DNA of 64,000 nucleotides from Mytilus galloprovincialis. Taxonomy: Eukaryota; Mollusca; Bivalvia; Mytilida; Mytilidae. The notes under the pieces were generated by a model that saw nothing but the letters and a program-made list of their open reading frames with translations, was not told where the DNA came from and did no database searches. How positions within the stretch are numbered: the stretch's first letter is position 1; each line of letters starts with the position of its first letter. Position numbers and translations under genes: made by a program. This document shows positions 1 to 11,212 of the stretch, piece by piece. The stretch spans positions 40,081,440-40,145,439 of the forward strand of contig NC_134841.1 in assembly GCF_965363235.1 (NCBI RefSeq). Direction: 5' to 3'.

Positions 1-3000
1 TCTTCTAGGTGGCGTCAAAGGATCCAACGGAAAGGTATGTTAAGATAAGATTGTGTGTTTGTATGCCTTTTTGTCCAAGTTTCCTCTAGGTGCCGTCAAA
101 GGATCCAAGGGAAAGGTATGTTAAGATAAGATTGTGTGTTTGTATGTATTTTTGTCCAAATTTCTTCTAGGTGGCGTCAAAGGATCCAACAGAAAGGTAT
201 GTTAAGATAAGATTTTGTGTTTGTATGTATTTTTGTCCAAGTTTTTTCTAGGTGCTGTCAAGGATCCAACGGAAAGGTATGTTAAGATAAGATTGTGTGT
301 TTGTATGTATTTTTGTTCAAGTTTCTTCTAGGTGCCGTCAAAGGATCCGAGGGAAAGGTATGTTAAGATGAGATTGTGTGTTTGTATGCCTTTTTGTCCA
401 AGTTTCCTCTAGGTGCTGTCAAGGATCCAACGGAAAGGTATGTTAAGATGAGATTGTGTGTTTGTATGCCTTTTTGTCCAAGTTTCCTCTAGGTGCCGTC
501 AAAGTATCCAAGGGAAAGGTATGTTAAGATAAGATTGTGTGTTTGTATGCATTTTTGTCCAAGTTTCTTCTAGGTGCCGTCAAAGGATCCGAGGGAAAGG
601 TATGTTAAGATAAGATTGTGTGTTTGTATGTATTTTTGTCCAAGTTTCTTCTAGGTGCCGTCAAAGGATCAAAGGGAAAGGTATGTTAAGATGAGATTGT
701 GTGTTTGTATGCCTTTTTGTCCAAGTTTCTTCTAGGTGGCGTCAAAGGATCCGAGGGAAAGGTATGTTAAGATAAGATTGTGTGTTTGTATGCAATTTTT
801 GTCCAAGTTTCCTCTAGGTTCCGTCAAAGTATCCAAGGGAAAGGTATGTTAAGATAAGATTGTGTGTTTGTATGTATTTTTGTCCAAGTTTCCTCTAGGT
901 GCCGTCAAAGGATCCAAGGGAAAGGTATGTTAAGATAAGATTGTGTGTTTGTATGTATTTTTGTCCAAATTTCTTCTAGGTGGCGTCAAAGGATCCAACA
1001 GAAAGGTATGTTAAGATAAGATTTTGTGTTTGTATGTATTTTTGTCCAAGTTTTTTCTAGGTGCTGTCAAGGATCCAACGGAAAGGTATGTTAAGATAAG
1101 ATTGTGTGTTTGTATGTATTTTTGTTCAAGTTTCTTCTAGGTGCCGTCAAAGGATCCGAGGGAAAGGTATGTTAAGATGAGATTGTGTGTTTGTATGCCT
1201 TTTTGTCCAAGTTTCTTCTAGGTGCTGTCAAGGATCCAACGGAAAGGTATGTTAAGATGAGATTGTGTGTTTGTATGCCTTTTTGTCCAAGTTTCCTCTA
1301 GGTGCCGTCAAAGTATCCAAGGGAAAGGTATGTTAAGATAAGATTGTGTGTTTGTATGCATTTTTGTCCAAGTTTCTTCTAGGTGCCGTCAAAGGATCCG
1401 AGGGAAAGGTATGTTAAGATAAGATTGTGTGTTTGTATGTATTTTTGTCCAAGTTTCTTCTAGGTGCCGTCAAAGGATCAAAGGGAAAGGTATGTTAAGA
1501 TGAGATTGTGTGTTTGTATGCCTTTTTGTCCAAGTTTCTTCTAGGTGGCGTCAAAGGATCCGAGGGAAAGGTATGTTAAGATAAGATTGTGTGTTTGTAT
1601 GCAATTTTTGTCCAAGTTTCCTCTAGGTTCCGTCAAAGTATCCAAGGGAAAGGTATGTTAAGATAAGATTGTGTGTTTGTATGTATTTTTGTCCAAGTTT
1701 CCTCTAGGTGCCGTCAAAGGATCCAAGGGAAAGGTATGTTAAGATAAGATTGTGTGTTTGTATGTATTTTTGTTCAAGTTTCTTCTAGGTGCCGTCAAAG
1801 GATCCGAGGGAAAGGTATGTTAAGATAAGATTGTGTGTTTGTATGTATTTTTGTTCAAGTTTCTTCTAGGTGCCGTCAAAGGATCCGAGGGAAAGGTATG
1901 TCAAGATAAGATTGTGTGTATGTATGCCTTTTTGTCCAAGTTTCCTCTAGGTGCCGTCAAAGTATCCAAGGGAAAGGTATGTTAAGATAAGATTGTGTGT
2001 TTGTATGCATTTTTGTCCAAGTTTCTTCTAGGTGCCGTCAAAGGATCCGAGGGAAAGGTATGTTAAGATAAGATTGTGTGTTTGTATGCCTTTTTGTCCA
2101 AGTTTCTTCTAGGTGCCGTCAAAGTATCCAAGGGAAAGGTATGTTAAGATAAGATTGTGTGTTTGTATGTATTTTTGTTCAAGTTTCTTCTAGGTGCCGT
2201 CAAAGGATCCGAGGGAAAGGTATGTTAAGATAAGATTGTGTGTATGTATGCCTTTTTGTCCAAGTTTCCTCTAGGTGCCGTCAAAGTATCCAAGGGAAAG
2301 GTATGTTAAGATAAGATTGTGTGTTTGTATGCATTTTTGTCCAAGTTTCTTCTAGGTGCCGTCAAAGGATCCGAGGGAAAGGTATGTTAAGATAAGATTG
2401 TGTGTTTGTATGTATTTTTGTCCAAGTTTCTTCTAGGTGCCGTCAAAGGATCCAAGGGAAAGGTATGTTAAGATAAGATTGTGTGTTTGTATGTATTTTT
2501 GTCCAAGTTTCCTCTAGGTGCTGTCAGGATCCAACGGAAAGGTATGTTAAGATGAGATTGTGTGTTTGTATGCCTTTTTGTCCAAGTTTCCTCTAGGTGC
2601 CGTCAAAGTATCCAAGGGAAAGGTATGTTAAGATAAGATTGTGTGTTTGTATGCATTTTTGTCCAAGTTTCTTCTAGGTGCCGTCAAAGGATCGGAGGGA
2701 AAGGTATGTTAAGATAAGATTGTGTGTTTGCATGTATTTTTGTCCAAGTTTCTTCTAGGTGCCGTCAAAGGATCAAAGGGAAAGGTATGTTAAGATGAGA
2801 TTGTGTGTTTGTATGCCTTTTTGTCCAAGTTTCTTCTAGGTACAGTCAAAGGATCCAACGGAAAGGTATGTTAAGATAAGATTGTGTGTTTGTATGCCTT
2901 TTTGTCCAAGTTTCCTCTAGGTGCTGTTAAGGATCCAACGGAAAGGTATGTTAAGATAAGATTGTGTGTTTGTATGTATTTTTCTTCAAGTTTCTTCTAG

Positions 3001-3607
3001 GTGCCGTCAAAGGATCCGAGGGAAAGGTATGTTAAGATAAGATTGTGTGTTTGTATGTATTTTTGTCCAAGTTTCTTCTAGGTGCTGTCAAAGGATCCAA
3101 GGGAAAGGTATGTTAAGATGAGATTGTGTGTTTGTATGCCTTTTTGTCCAAGTTTCTTCTAGGTGCCGTCAAAGGATCCAACGGAAAGGTATGTTAAGAT
3201 AAGATTGTGTGTTTGTATGTATTTTTGTCCAAGTTTCCTCTAGGTGCCGTCAAAGGATCCAACGGAAAGGTATGTTAAGATAAGATTGTGTGTTTGTATG
3301 CATTTTTGTCCAAATTTCCTCTAGGTGCCGTCAAAGGATCCAACGGATAGGTATGTTAAGATAAGATTGTGTGTTTGTATGCCTTTTTCTCTAAATTTCC
3401 TCTAGGTGACGTCAAAGGATCAGACAGCAGGTATGTTAAGATAAGATTGTGTGTTTGTATGCCTTTTTCTCCAAATTTCCTTTAGGTGGCGTCAAAGGAT
3501 CAGACAACAGGTATGTTAAGATAAGATTGTGTGTGTGTTTGTATGCCTTTTTGTCCAAGTTTCTTCTAGGTGGTGTCAAAGGATCCAACGGACAGGCATG
3601 TTAAGAT
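1..3607 (+). repeat. 81-bp minisatellite array with splice-like signals
   Basis: About 44 head-to-tail units with an 81-bp period (for example the TCTAGG steps at 4, 85 and 166). The array runs off the left edge of the window. Units vary at few positions (CAAAGGATCC or CAAGGATCC, AAGGG or AACGG, TATGTA or TATGCC). Each unit holds TTTCTTCTAG followed by a 26-nt core (25 nt in the shorter variant) and then GTATGTTAAG, which reads as acceptor, micro-exon and donor on the plus strand. A stretch of about 809 bp (ten units) starting near 85 recurs near 894, so there is a higher-order repeat. The last units, from about 3,360, are diverged. No long reading frame crosses it. It is a minisatellite; an exonic role is inference. 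Confidence 0.95.
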
Positions 3608-3677
3608 GGATGAGCACAGTTGAAAGTTCAGTCCTACACCTGGAGAAAGATGGTTTCATTTTAGTTACCAGATAATG
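3570..3677 (+). other. exon-like segment after the minisatellite
   Basis: In the last 81-bp unit the donor GTATGT is changed to GCATGT. The sequence then runs on into unique DNA and reaches a good donor, GAT then GTAAGTATTTTG, at 3678. A 25-codon frame beginning with ATG at about 3599 (residues MLRWMSTVES at its start) ends in a TAA just before the donor. This could be the 3' end of the spliced repeat unit, extended because the old donor was lost. Coding evidence is weak. Confidence 0.3.
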
Positions 3678-4191
3678 ATGTAAGTATTTTGTCATAACAA
3701 TTGTATTTAAACTGTTTTAAAAAAAAATTTAGGTAATAAAAATCAGTTTTTCAAGTCTACTTGAAATTTTATTACAAAATTGTCATTAATTTCTTGTTCA
3801 AATTTATTCTCTAATGAAATATAATTCTAAAAGAATTATTGTATTTGTAAATAGACTGATCCCCCCAATTTAGGATTTGAAATAAAACAGGCATCACATT
3901 ATTTTCTAATTTAATTATTACAACAAATAGACTTAATATTGACAATTTGGATATTTATTTACATATTTATTTACATTTTAATTGGGAAAATATGACTTTG
4001 TTTAGATTGTTTGTTCAAAATGTATTCATCAGATTGTTTTGGTTAGCCACCACATTCTGATAATTATCTGCATACATTAATTTCAGAATTAATGATGTGA
4101 TCATAATATTTCAGAATTAATGATGTGATCATAATAAACAGTCTTCATAATACTGATTAAAAGATAAAATGAAAATGGTTAATGAATTACA
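3678..4191. other. AT-rich DNA, no gene seen
   Basis: Low-complexity AT-rich sequence. It includes a short direct repeat near 4085-4135, where 'cagaattaatgatgtgatcataat' type sequence occurs twice. It ends in a possible acceptor (TTAATGAATTACAG) just before 4192. If used, this would be the intron between the segment ending at 3677 and the first 1-kb unit. Confidence 0.4.
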
Positions 4192-4518
4192 GGCAAAAAG
4201 AGCAAAGACACAGAAAATTGCGCCATTGACACAGATCTGGATAAGAAGCTTAAAGGAATGTCCAAGTTTCAGTCGAGATGGCAGATGAGTAGCAACTCCA
4301 TGGAAGATGTTTACTTAGATCTTCAACCAAGTCTGGGGCTTTGCCATGTAAGCAATCAAGCAGCAAGGATAGCAGCTGGAATGAAGATTAATTATTACAT
4401 TGATCTTCAAACAAGTCTGAGGCTTTGTCATGAAAGAAATAATGCAAGTATATTCAAGCCAATTAATTCTGTACATTATCAGGGAAAATGTGATAAAATC
4501 TATAAGGATTACATATAA
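4192..4518 (+). CDS. Possible repeated exon, unit 1, unknown protein
   Basis: The frame is open from the acceptor-like CAG at 4189-4191 through ATG 4258 to TAA at 4516-4518. The first ATG-started stretch is 86 codons. The C-terminal part contains an internal duplication: two stretches of the form LQ-x-S-L-x-L-CH-x2-N, about 32 residues apart and also visible at the DNA level. I do not recognise the protein. A stop follows, so the exon would be terminal if translated. The same frame stays open in five tandem copies with few changes, but the copies may simply be young. The antisense frame of 77 codons over the same block is treated as a shadow. Confidence 0.3.
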   Translation, partial: GKKSKDTENCAIDTDLDKKLKGMSKFQSRWQMSSNSMEDVYLDLQPSLGLCHVSNQAARIAAGMKINYYIDLQTSLRLCHERNNASIFKPINSVHYQGKCDKIYKDYI

Positions 4519-5280
4519 GGCAACACACATTTTTGTTATTTTGCACATTTAAAACAAACAAAAATAGATGTTTATTAGTTTGATAAATGTTTTTCCGGTA
4601 GACGAATAAAATTTTATATCATTAAAAGCAAATCCTGATAGAACTTTTCACTTCAAGGGAGACTAGTACAATAAACAGCAAGAATGTTTCTTTCAGTGGG
4701 AGATAACTCACTATTACGCAATCAGAATACAGAATAGATTAATAAAAATTTAGGCTGGCAATTTAACAAATTTGTAAAATATATAATTTGTGTCAATTTT
4801 AATTCCTTTTTAGGTTATAAAACAGTGCCAATGTTTTCATGAAGGGGAGTAAGACTTGTGGTATAAGATATCTTAAATACAAGTACGTATATAATTCCTC
4901 TATTTAAACAAATTTTATCATCATAAAACAAGTTTACAGGATAAAAACGTGCACTGGGCTTAAAGTTGAAAGAGGTCAAATGGTTTTTGGTTGTTGACTA
5001 AAGGTTCTAAAATTTTAAATTGATCACACTGAATTCATTGTAAAGATTTGTATGCAGGCTTTGGCTAAACCACAAAATGAAGTACCAACAAAATTACAAT
5101 TGTTCACCAAATAAGACGCTGAAAATGGCTCCGTTGATGTAGGTCAGGATATGAAGCTTGAAGGAATATATGTCTATTTCATTTATATTAACCAACAGAA
5201 GTCTTATAAATATAATTTAATTGATAATTTTAGTTTTTGCTCAAGAAGCCGGCCAGTCCAAGTTTCAGTCCAGATGGCAG

Positions 5281-5514
5281 ATGAGTAGCAACTCCATGGA
5301 AGATGTTTACTTAAATCTTCAACCAAGTCGGAAGCTTTGCCATGTAAGCAATCAAGCAGCAAGGATAGCAGCTGGAATGAAGATTAATAAATACATTGAT
5401 CTTCAAACAAGTCTGAGGCTTTGTCATGAAAGAAATAATGCAAGTATATTTAAGCCAATTAATTCTGTACATTATCAGGAAAAATGTGATAAAGTCTATA
5501 AGGATTATCTGTAA
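5281..5514 (+). CDS. Possible repeated exon, unit 2
   Basis: 77 codons from ATG 5281. The frame is open further upstream to 5221, where an acceptor-like TTTTAG lies in the frame. It is the same unknown product as unit 1, with Arg-Lys in place of Leu-Gly in the first LQ-x-S repeat. Function unknown; it may be non-coding repeat DNA. Confidence 0.22.
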   Translation: MSSNSMEDVYLNLQPSRKLCHVSNQAARIAAGMKINKYIDLQTSLRLCHERNNASIFKPINSVHYQEKCDKVYKDYL

Positions 5515-6282
5515 GGCAACACATATTTTTGTTATTTTGCACGTTTACAACACACAAAAATAGTTATTTATCAGTTCGATAAATGTTTTTCTGGTACACG
5601 AATAAAATTTTATACCATGAAAAGTAAATCCTAATAGAATTTTTACTTCAAGGGAGACTAGTACAATAAACAGCAAGAATGTTTCTTTCAGGGGGAGATA
5701 ACTCACCTCACTATTACACAATCAGAATACAGAATAGATTAATAAAAATTTAGGCTGGCAATTTAACAAATTTGTAAAATAAATAATTTGTGTCAATTTT
5801 AATTCCTTTTTAGGTTATAAAACAGTGCCAATGTTTTCATGAAGGGGAGTAAGACTTGTGGTATAAGATATCTTAAATACAAGTACGTATATAATTCCTC
5901 TATTTAAACAAATTTTATCATCATAAAACAAGTTTACAGGATAAAAACGTGCACTAGGCTTAAAGTTGAAAGAGGTCATATGGTTTTTTGTTGTTGACTA
6001 AAGGTTCTAAAATTTTAAATTGATCACACTGATGTTATTGTAAAGACTTGTATGCAGGCTTTAACTAAACCATGGAATGAAGTACCAACAAAATTACAAT
6101 TGTTCACCAAATAAGACGCTGAAAATGGCTCCGTTGATGTAGGTCAGGATATGAAGCTTGAAGGAATATATGTCTATTTCATTTATATTAACCAACAGAA
6201 GTCTTATAAATATAATTTAATTGATAATTTTAGTTTTTGTTCAAGAAGCCGGCCAGTCCATTAGTTTCAGTCCAGATGGCAG

Positions 6283-6516
6283 ATGAGTAGCAACTCCATG
6301 GAAGATGTTTACTTAAATCTTCAACCAAATCTGAGGCTTTGCCATGTAAGCAATCAAGCAGCAAGGATAGCAGCTGGAATGAAGATTAATAATTACATTG
6401 ATCTTCAAACAAGTCTGAGGCTTTGTCATGAAAGAAATGATGCAAGTATATTTAAGCCAATTAATTCTGTACATTATCAGGAAAAATGTGATAAAGTCTA
6501 TAAGGAATATCTGTAA
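6283..6516 (+). CDS. Possible repeated exon, unit 3, upstream part disrupted
   Basis: 77 codons from ATG 6283. The upstream extension present in units 2, 4 and 5 is broken here by extra bases near 6259-6265 that shift the frame into a stop. If the upstream part were coding, this unit would be damaged. The product is unknown. Confidence 0.2.
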   Translation: MSSNSMEDVYLNLQPNLRLCHVSNQAARIAAGMKINNYIDLQTSLRLCHERNDASIFKPINSVHYQEKCDKVYKEYL

Positions 6517-7217
6517 GGCAACACACAATTTTGTTATTTTGCACATTTACAACACACAAAAATAGATATTTATCAGTTTGATAAATGTTTTTCTGGTACA
6601 GGAATAAAATTTTATACCATGAAAAGTAAATCCAAATAGAATTTTTACTTCAAGGGAGACTAGTACAATAAACAGCAAAAATGTTTCTTTCAGTGGGAGA
6701 TAACTCACTATTACGCAATCAGAATACAGAATAGATTAATAAAAATTAAGGCTGGCAATTTAACAAATTTGTAAAATATATAATTTGTGTCAATTTTAAT
6801 TCCTTTTTAGGTTATAAAACAGTGCCAATGTTTTCATGAAGGGGAGTAAGACTTGTGGTATAAGATATCTTAAATACAAGTAAGTATATAATTCCTCTAT
6901 TTAAACAAATTTTATCATCATAAAACAAGTTTACAGGATAAAAACGTGCACTAGGCTTAAAGTTGAAAGAGGTCAAATGGTTTTTGGTTGTTGACTAAAG
7001 GTTCTAAAATTTTAAATTGATCACACTGAATTCATTGTAAAGATTTGTATGCAGGCTTTGGCTAAACCACAAAATGAAGTACGAACAAAATTACAATTGT
7101 TCACCAAATAAGACGCTGAAAATGGCTCCGTTGATGTAGGTCAAGATATGAAGCTTGAAGGAATATATGTCTATTTCATTTATATTAACCAACAGAAGTC
7201 TTATAAATATAATTTAA

Positions 7218-7511
7218 TTGATAATTTTAGTTTTTGCTCAAGAAGCCGGCCAGTCCAAGTTTCAGTCCAGATGGCAGATTAGTAGCAACTCCATGGAAGA
7301 TGTTTACTTAAATCTTCAACCAAGTCTGAGGCTTTGCCATGTAAGCAATCAAGCAGCAAGGATAGCAGCTGGAATGAAGATTAATAAATACATTGATCTT
7401 CAAACAAGTCTGAGGCTTTGTCATGAAAGAAATAATGCAAGTATATTTAAGCCAATTAATTCTGTACATTATCAGGAAAAATGTGATAAAGTCTATAAGG
7501 ATTATCTGTAA
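7218..7511 (+). CDS. Possible repeated exon, unit 4, start codon changed
   Basis: The frame is open from 7218 with no ATG at the place used by units 2 and 5. The codon there is ATT (Ile in place of Met at about 7278). The next in-frame Met lies seven codons later. The loss of the shared ATG weakens the case that this ATG is a real start. The product is unknown. Confidence 0.2.
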   Translation: MIILVFAQEAGQSKFQSRWQISSNSMEDVYLNLQPSLRLCHVSNQAARIAAGMKINKYIDLQTSLRLCHERNNASIFKPINSVHYQEKCDKVYKDYL

Positions 7512-8277
7512 GGCAACACATATTTTTGTTATTTTGCACTTTTACAACACACAAAAATAGATATTTATCAGTTTGATAAATGTTTTTCTGGTACACGAAT
7601 AAAATTTTATACCATGAAAAGTAAATCCTAATAGAATTTTTACTTCAAGGGAGACTAGTACAATAAACAGCAAGAATGTTTCTTTCATGTGGAGATAACT
7701 CACCTCACTATTACACAATCAGAATACAGAATAGATTAATAAAAATTTAGGCTGGTAATTTAACAAATTTGTAAAATATATAATTTGTGTCAATTTTAAT
7801 TCCTTTTTAGGTTATAAAACAGTGCCAATGTTTTCATGAAGGGGAGTAAGACTTGTGGTATAAGATATCTTAAATACAAGTACGTATATAATTCCTCTAT
7901 TTAAACAAATTTTATCATCATAAAACAAGTTTACAGGATAAAAACGTGCACTAGGCTTAAAGTTGAAAGAGGTCATATGGTTTTTTGTTGTTGACTAAAG
8001 GTTCTAAAATTTTAAATTGATCACACTGATGTCATTGTAAAGACTTGTATGCAGGCTTTAACTAAACCACGGAATGAAGTACCAACAAAATTACAATTGT
8101 TCACCAAATAAGACGCTGAAAATGGCCCCGTTGATGTAGGTCAGGATATGAAGCTTGAAGGAATATATGTCTATTTCATTTATATTAACCAACAGAAGTC
8201 TTATAAATATAATTTAATTGATAATTTTAGTTTTTGTTCAAGAAGCCGGCCAGTCCAAGTTTCAGTCCAGATGGCAG

Positions 8278-8511
8278 ATGAGTAGCAACTCCATGGAAGA
8301 TGTTTACTTAAATCTTCAACCAAGTCTGAGGCTTTGCCATGTAAACAATCAAGCAGCAAGGATAGCAGCTGGAATGAAGATTAATAATTACATTGATCTT
8401 CAAACAAGTCTGAGGCTTTGTCATGAAAGAAATGATGCAAGTATATTTAAGCCAATTAATTCTGTACATTATCAGGAAAAATGTGATAAAGTCTATAAGG
8501 AATATCTGTAA
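8278..8511 (+). CDS. Possible repeated exon, unit 5
   Basis: 77 codons from ATG 8278, open upstream to 8218. It is closest to unit 3, sharing the Asn-Asp and Lys-Glu-Tyr-Leu variants, with Ser to Asn after the first CH motif. The product is unknown. Confidence 0.22.
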   Translation: MSSNSMEDVYLNLQPSLRLCHVNNQAARIAAGMKINNYIDLQTSLRLCHERNDASIFKPINSVHYQEKCDKVYKEYL

Positions 8512-9073
8512 GGCAACACACAATTTTGTTATTTTGCACATTTACAACACACAAAAATAGATATTTATCAGTTTGATAAATGTTTTTCTGGTACAGGAAT
8601 AAAATTTTATACCATGAAAAGTAAATCCAAATAGAATTTTTACTTCAAGGGAGACTAGTACAATAAACAGCAAGAATGTTTCTTTCATCGGGAGATAACT
8701 CATTATTACGCAGTCAGAATACAGAATAGATTAATAAAAATTTAGGCTGGCAATTTAACAAATTTGTCAAATATATAATTTGTGTCAATTTTAATTCCAT
8801 TTTAGGTTATAAAACAGTGCCAATGTTTTCATGAAGGGTAGTAAGACTTGTGGTATAAGATATCTTAAATACAAGTAAGTATATAATTCCTCTATTTAAA
8901 CAAATTTTATCATACTGTCAATAAAAAGAAACAGTCAGCTAATACTGGGCTTGAAAACTTTTGGTCAGTAGCTTTAATGTTTAATTTATTAGTACCAGTA
9001 ATTGCAAATCATTTTTGCTATGTAAACTCCAACTAGATAGAGATCTTTGTCTGGTTTTATTGGTATTTTCATA

Positions 9074-9174
9074 GGCGGATCCAAAGGGAATCACTGAAGC
9101 TTGACTGGAACGCCCCCCCTTTAGGTCAGTCAGCGGGACCCCCTTCCCCCTTTATGAAAAGTTCTGGATCCGCC
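9074..9174. repeat. Small inverted-repeat element
   Basis: The ends GGCGGATCCA (9074-9083) and TGGATCCGCC (9165-9174) are exact reverse complements around about 80 bp of C-rich sequence. It resembles a short MITE-like dispersed repeat; no target duplication was identified. Confidence 0.55.
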
Positions 9175-9852
9175 ACTGGTTTTGTAGATAAGTTAGTGTA
9201 CAGGTCAGATATTTAACTTCAAAATGTCATTCACGCAAAATCTCCCCCTAAGGTGTCAAGGCTGACAGGGATTCTCACTCTTTGAGGTTTCAGATGTTGG
9301 AAAGTATTTCATATTTGTTGGTGTTGTTGGGATGTTGTCACATTGTGTTCTTTGCATCTTCTTTTACCTTAAGGAAGCTTGCTTGTCATTTTTTGGAATT
9401 TTGGTCAGATTTTCAGAATCCTCTAGTTTTATCCATTTGAATGCATTAACAAATTAAGCCTGGTGACCCCCATTTTTCTTTTTATAATTCATTTACATGT
9501 ATGATAAGCTGTCTGTTAAAATCTTATAAAATTTTAATTACTTTTAAATAGTTTTTGAGGACTTGTAAATGATAAAAAGTCAAGAGAGAACATTTTCCCG
9601 CCAAAATTTCAATGGCTAATATCTCGAAAACAAGCAAGATGACCTATATATTTTTTTGCTCTTTTGATTCCTTTATTAATCCCCTATCAATATATATGCT
9701 AGTGTTTTGAAAAGTTAATTATTTTGAAACTGAGAAGCCAACTCCCTTAAAATGTTGTATATCTATTTTTATATATAATGTACATATAAATTAGTATACC
9801 AACAGTGATTCATTTTTTACTATTTTCAATTACTAAGCATTTTATTTTTCAG
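9175..9852. other. Intergenic or intronic DNA with old dispersed repeat
   Basis: AT-rich sequence without a supported gene. The stretch around 9,590-9,720 (CCCGCCAAAATTT...ATATCTCGAAAAC) resembles a dispersed mussel repeat. Confidence 0.35.
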
Positions 9853-9917
9853 TTTAGCATTCCATCTTGTACTAACAGATTGATGTTGGAAATGGCTATT
9901 AGAGTTGACTTTAAAAA
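9853..9917 (+). other. Candidate internal exon, 65 nt
   Basis: A strong acceptor (TTTTATTTTTCAG, ending at 9852) and a GTAAGA donor at 9918 bracket 65 nt that are open in one frame (21 codons plus two bases). If joined to the candidate terminal exon at 10,159, that frame stops within the next two codons. Both signals and the spacing fit a real exon, but no homology is recognised. Confidence 0.4.
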
Positions 9918-10158
9918 GTAAGAAAGAACTATTTTATAGATTTATAAAATTTTCTATTTAAGATCATGTAAATTCCCATGTGATTTGTATAATCTTTTTA
10001 CAATTTAATAATTTCTGGAATGACCTGTCAAGTTTTAGGAAGGGAAAAATTATTATTATGAAAAAGTCTCTGCTTTAATTGTTATTCCCAGTTTGCTATT
10101 TTTTGCCTATTTCAGTTTCTTAAAATACAGAAAATTGAAAAGTGTATTTCTTTTTCAG

Positions 10159-10535
10159 ATAACTATTACTGTGGCTGAAGGATATAATTGTGTGATTAAT
10201 TCTCCATACTCCTTAGAGATGTTGTGAAGGTTCTTAACATGTTGACAGCTGAGGACTCTCTCTTCACAAGACATCAGATTTAACATCCCCATTCTGACAC
10301 TGGACATGGCTTCCAATTTGTACTACCAAACAGATGCCTTACTTTTGCAAGGATTTTACTGCCAGTCTGAAGAAGACCAAGAGTGACCATGCATATTTCC
10401 CTTAAGGGTCTTTCTAACTCTACTGAACAGTTTCCAATATGAACGGTTCATATAAATCTTGCATAAACAAGAGAAAGAATGTAGTTGATAAATTCTAAAA
10501 TAATAAATGTAAAGATTCTCCATTTTCAACAACAG
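10159..10535 (+). other. Candidate terminal exon with poly(A) signal
   Basis: The acceptor TATTTCTTTTTCAG ends at 10158. The segment has no long reading frame and contains AATAAA at 10502-10507, so it would be largely 3' untranslated sequence. It could end a plus-strand transcript that includes the repeats at 1-8.9 kb and the 65-nt exon; that link is inference. Confidence 0.4.
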
Positions 10536-11208
10536 TGGAAGTTTTAATTAAGGTTAATGTATTGTGTTTTGAATTTTCACTCAACTTTCTTTTTCTCTCT
10601 ACCATTAAATGCAATCGATTTTTATTATTGTGGCTCAACAGATAAAATGTTTCTTAAGTTAATATTTACATTGGTTAAGAATGGAGAATCTAAAAATAAC
10701 AAAAATATTGTAAATAATTTAAGTATGGCAATGGTTTTATATGGAAATCAAAAATATTATTGTCAAAATTGGTTTAATGATACCATATAAGAGATTACAT
10801 GTAGCAATATGTAAGTTATCCTTATTTACTACCAGTCAGACATTTCTTGACTAAATATCAAGCCTATTGCTACATGTACTCGACTCTATTGTAATTGATC
10901 ATAAGTTTAACATTTTCAAGGGGAGGTAATGCACCTGTTTAATGCCTCATACTAGAAGATTCTTTAGTGCACAGTTTACCAATATAACTAAGACATTCTC
11001 TTCTGTGATTTGAGCAGTACCAGAGTACTGGAACTGTTTTACAAAGCAACGGCCATTAAACTTTTCATGCATTGAGTTATGCTAAGCATCTTTGGCCGAA
11101 TTTTTGACAAATCAAAAAAACAGGAGAATATTGATGAAACACCTTACTTTCAGGGAATGTAAAATAATATAGTTTCTGTAAAACAATAATTTGTGTACTA
11201 TATGTACT
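10536..11208. other. No gene seen
   Basis: Ordinary AT-rich DNA. A 77-codon frame at 10557-10790 starts without an ATG and has low-complexity composition; I do not consider it coding. Confidence 0.4.
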
Positions 11209-11212
11209 TAAA

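Larger units (their letters stand above)
4192..8912 (+). repeat. Five-copy tandem array with a unit of about 1 kb
   Basis: The block starting GTTATAAAACAG recurs at 4814, 5814, 6811, 7811 and 8806, so the period is 995-1000 bp. Each unit has a reading-frame block followed by a conserved block ending at a GTAAGT or GTACGT donor-like site. Units 2 and 4 share diagnostic changes (CTCACCTCACTATTACAC; Lys before Tyr-Ile-Asp), as do units 3 and 5 (Asn-Asp in place of Asn-Asn; Lys-Glu-Tyr-Leu end), so a dimer of about 2 kb was duplicated. Unit 1 lacks about 110 bp that units 2-5 carry before TCCAAGTTTCAG. The array ends abruptly at 8912. Confidence 0.93.

Noticed and set aside
1..3607. CRISPR-like array
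   Set aside because: The whole 81-bp unit repeats with no unique spacers, and the genome is eukaryotic; it is a minisatellite.
4315..4548. Minus-strand 77-codon frame, also at 6313 and 8308
   Set aside because: Antisense to the repeated plus-strand frame; the plus strand has acceptor-like signals and a longer open stretch, so I prefer it, though neither is proven.
10557..10790. 77-codon plus-strand frame
   Set aside because: No ATG start, low complexity, lies after the AATAAA signal.
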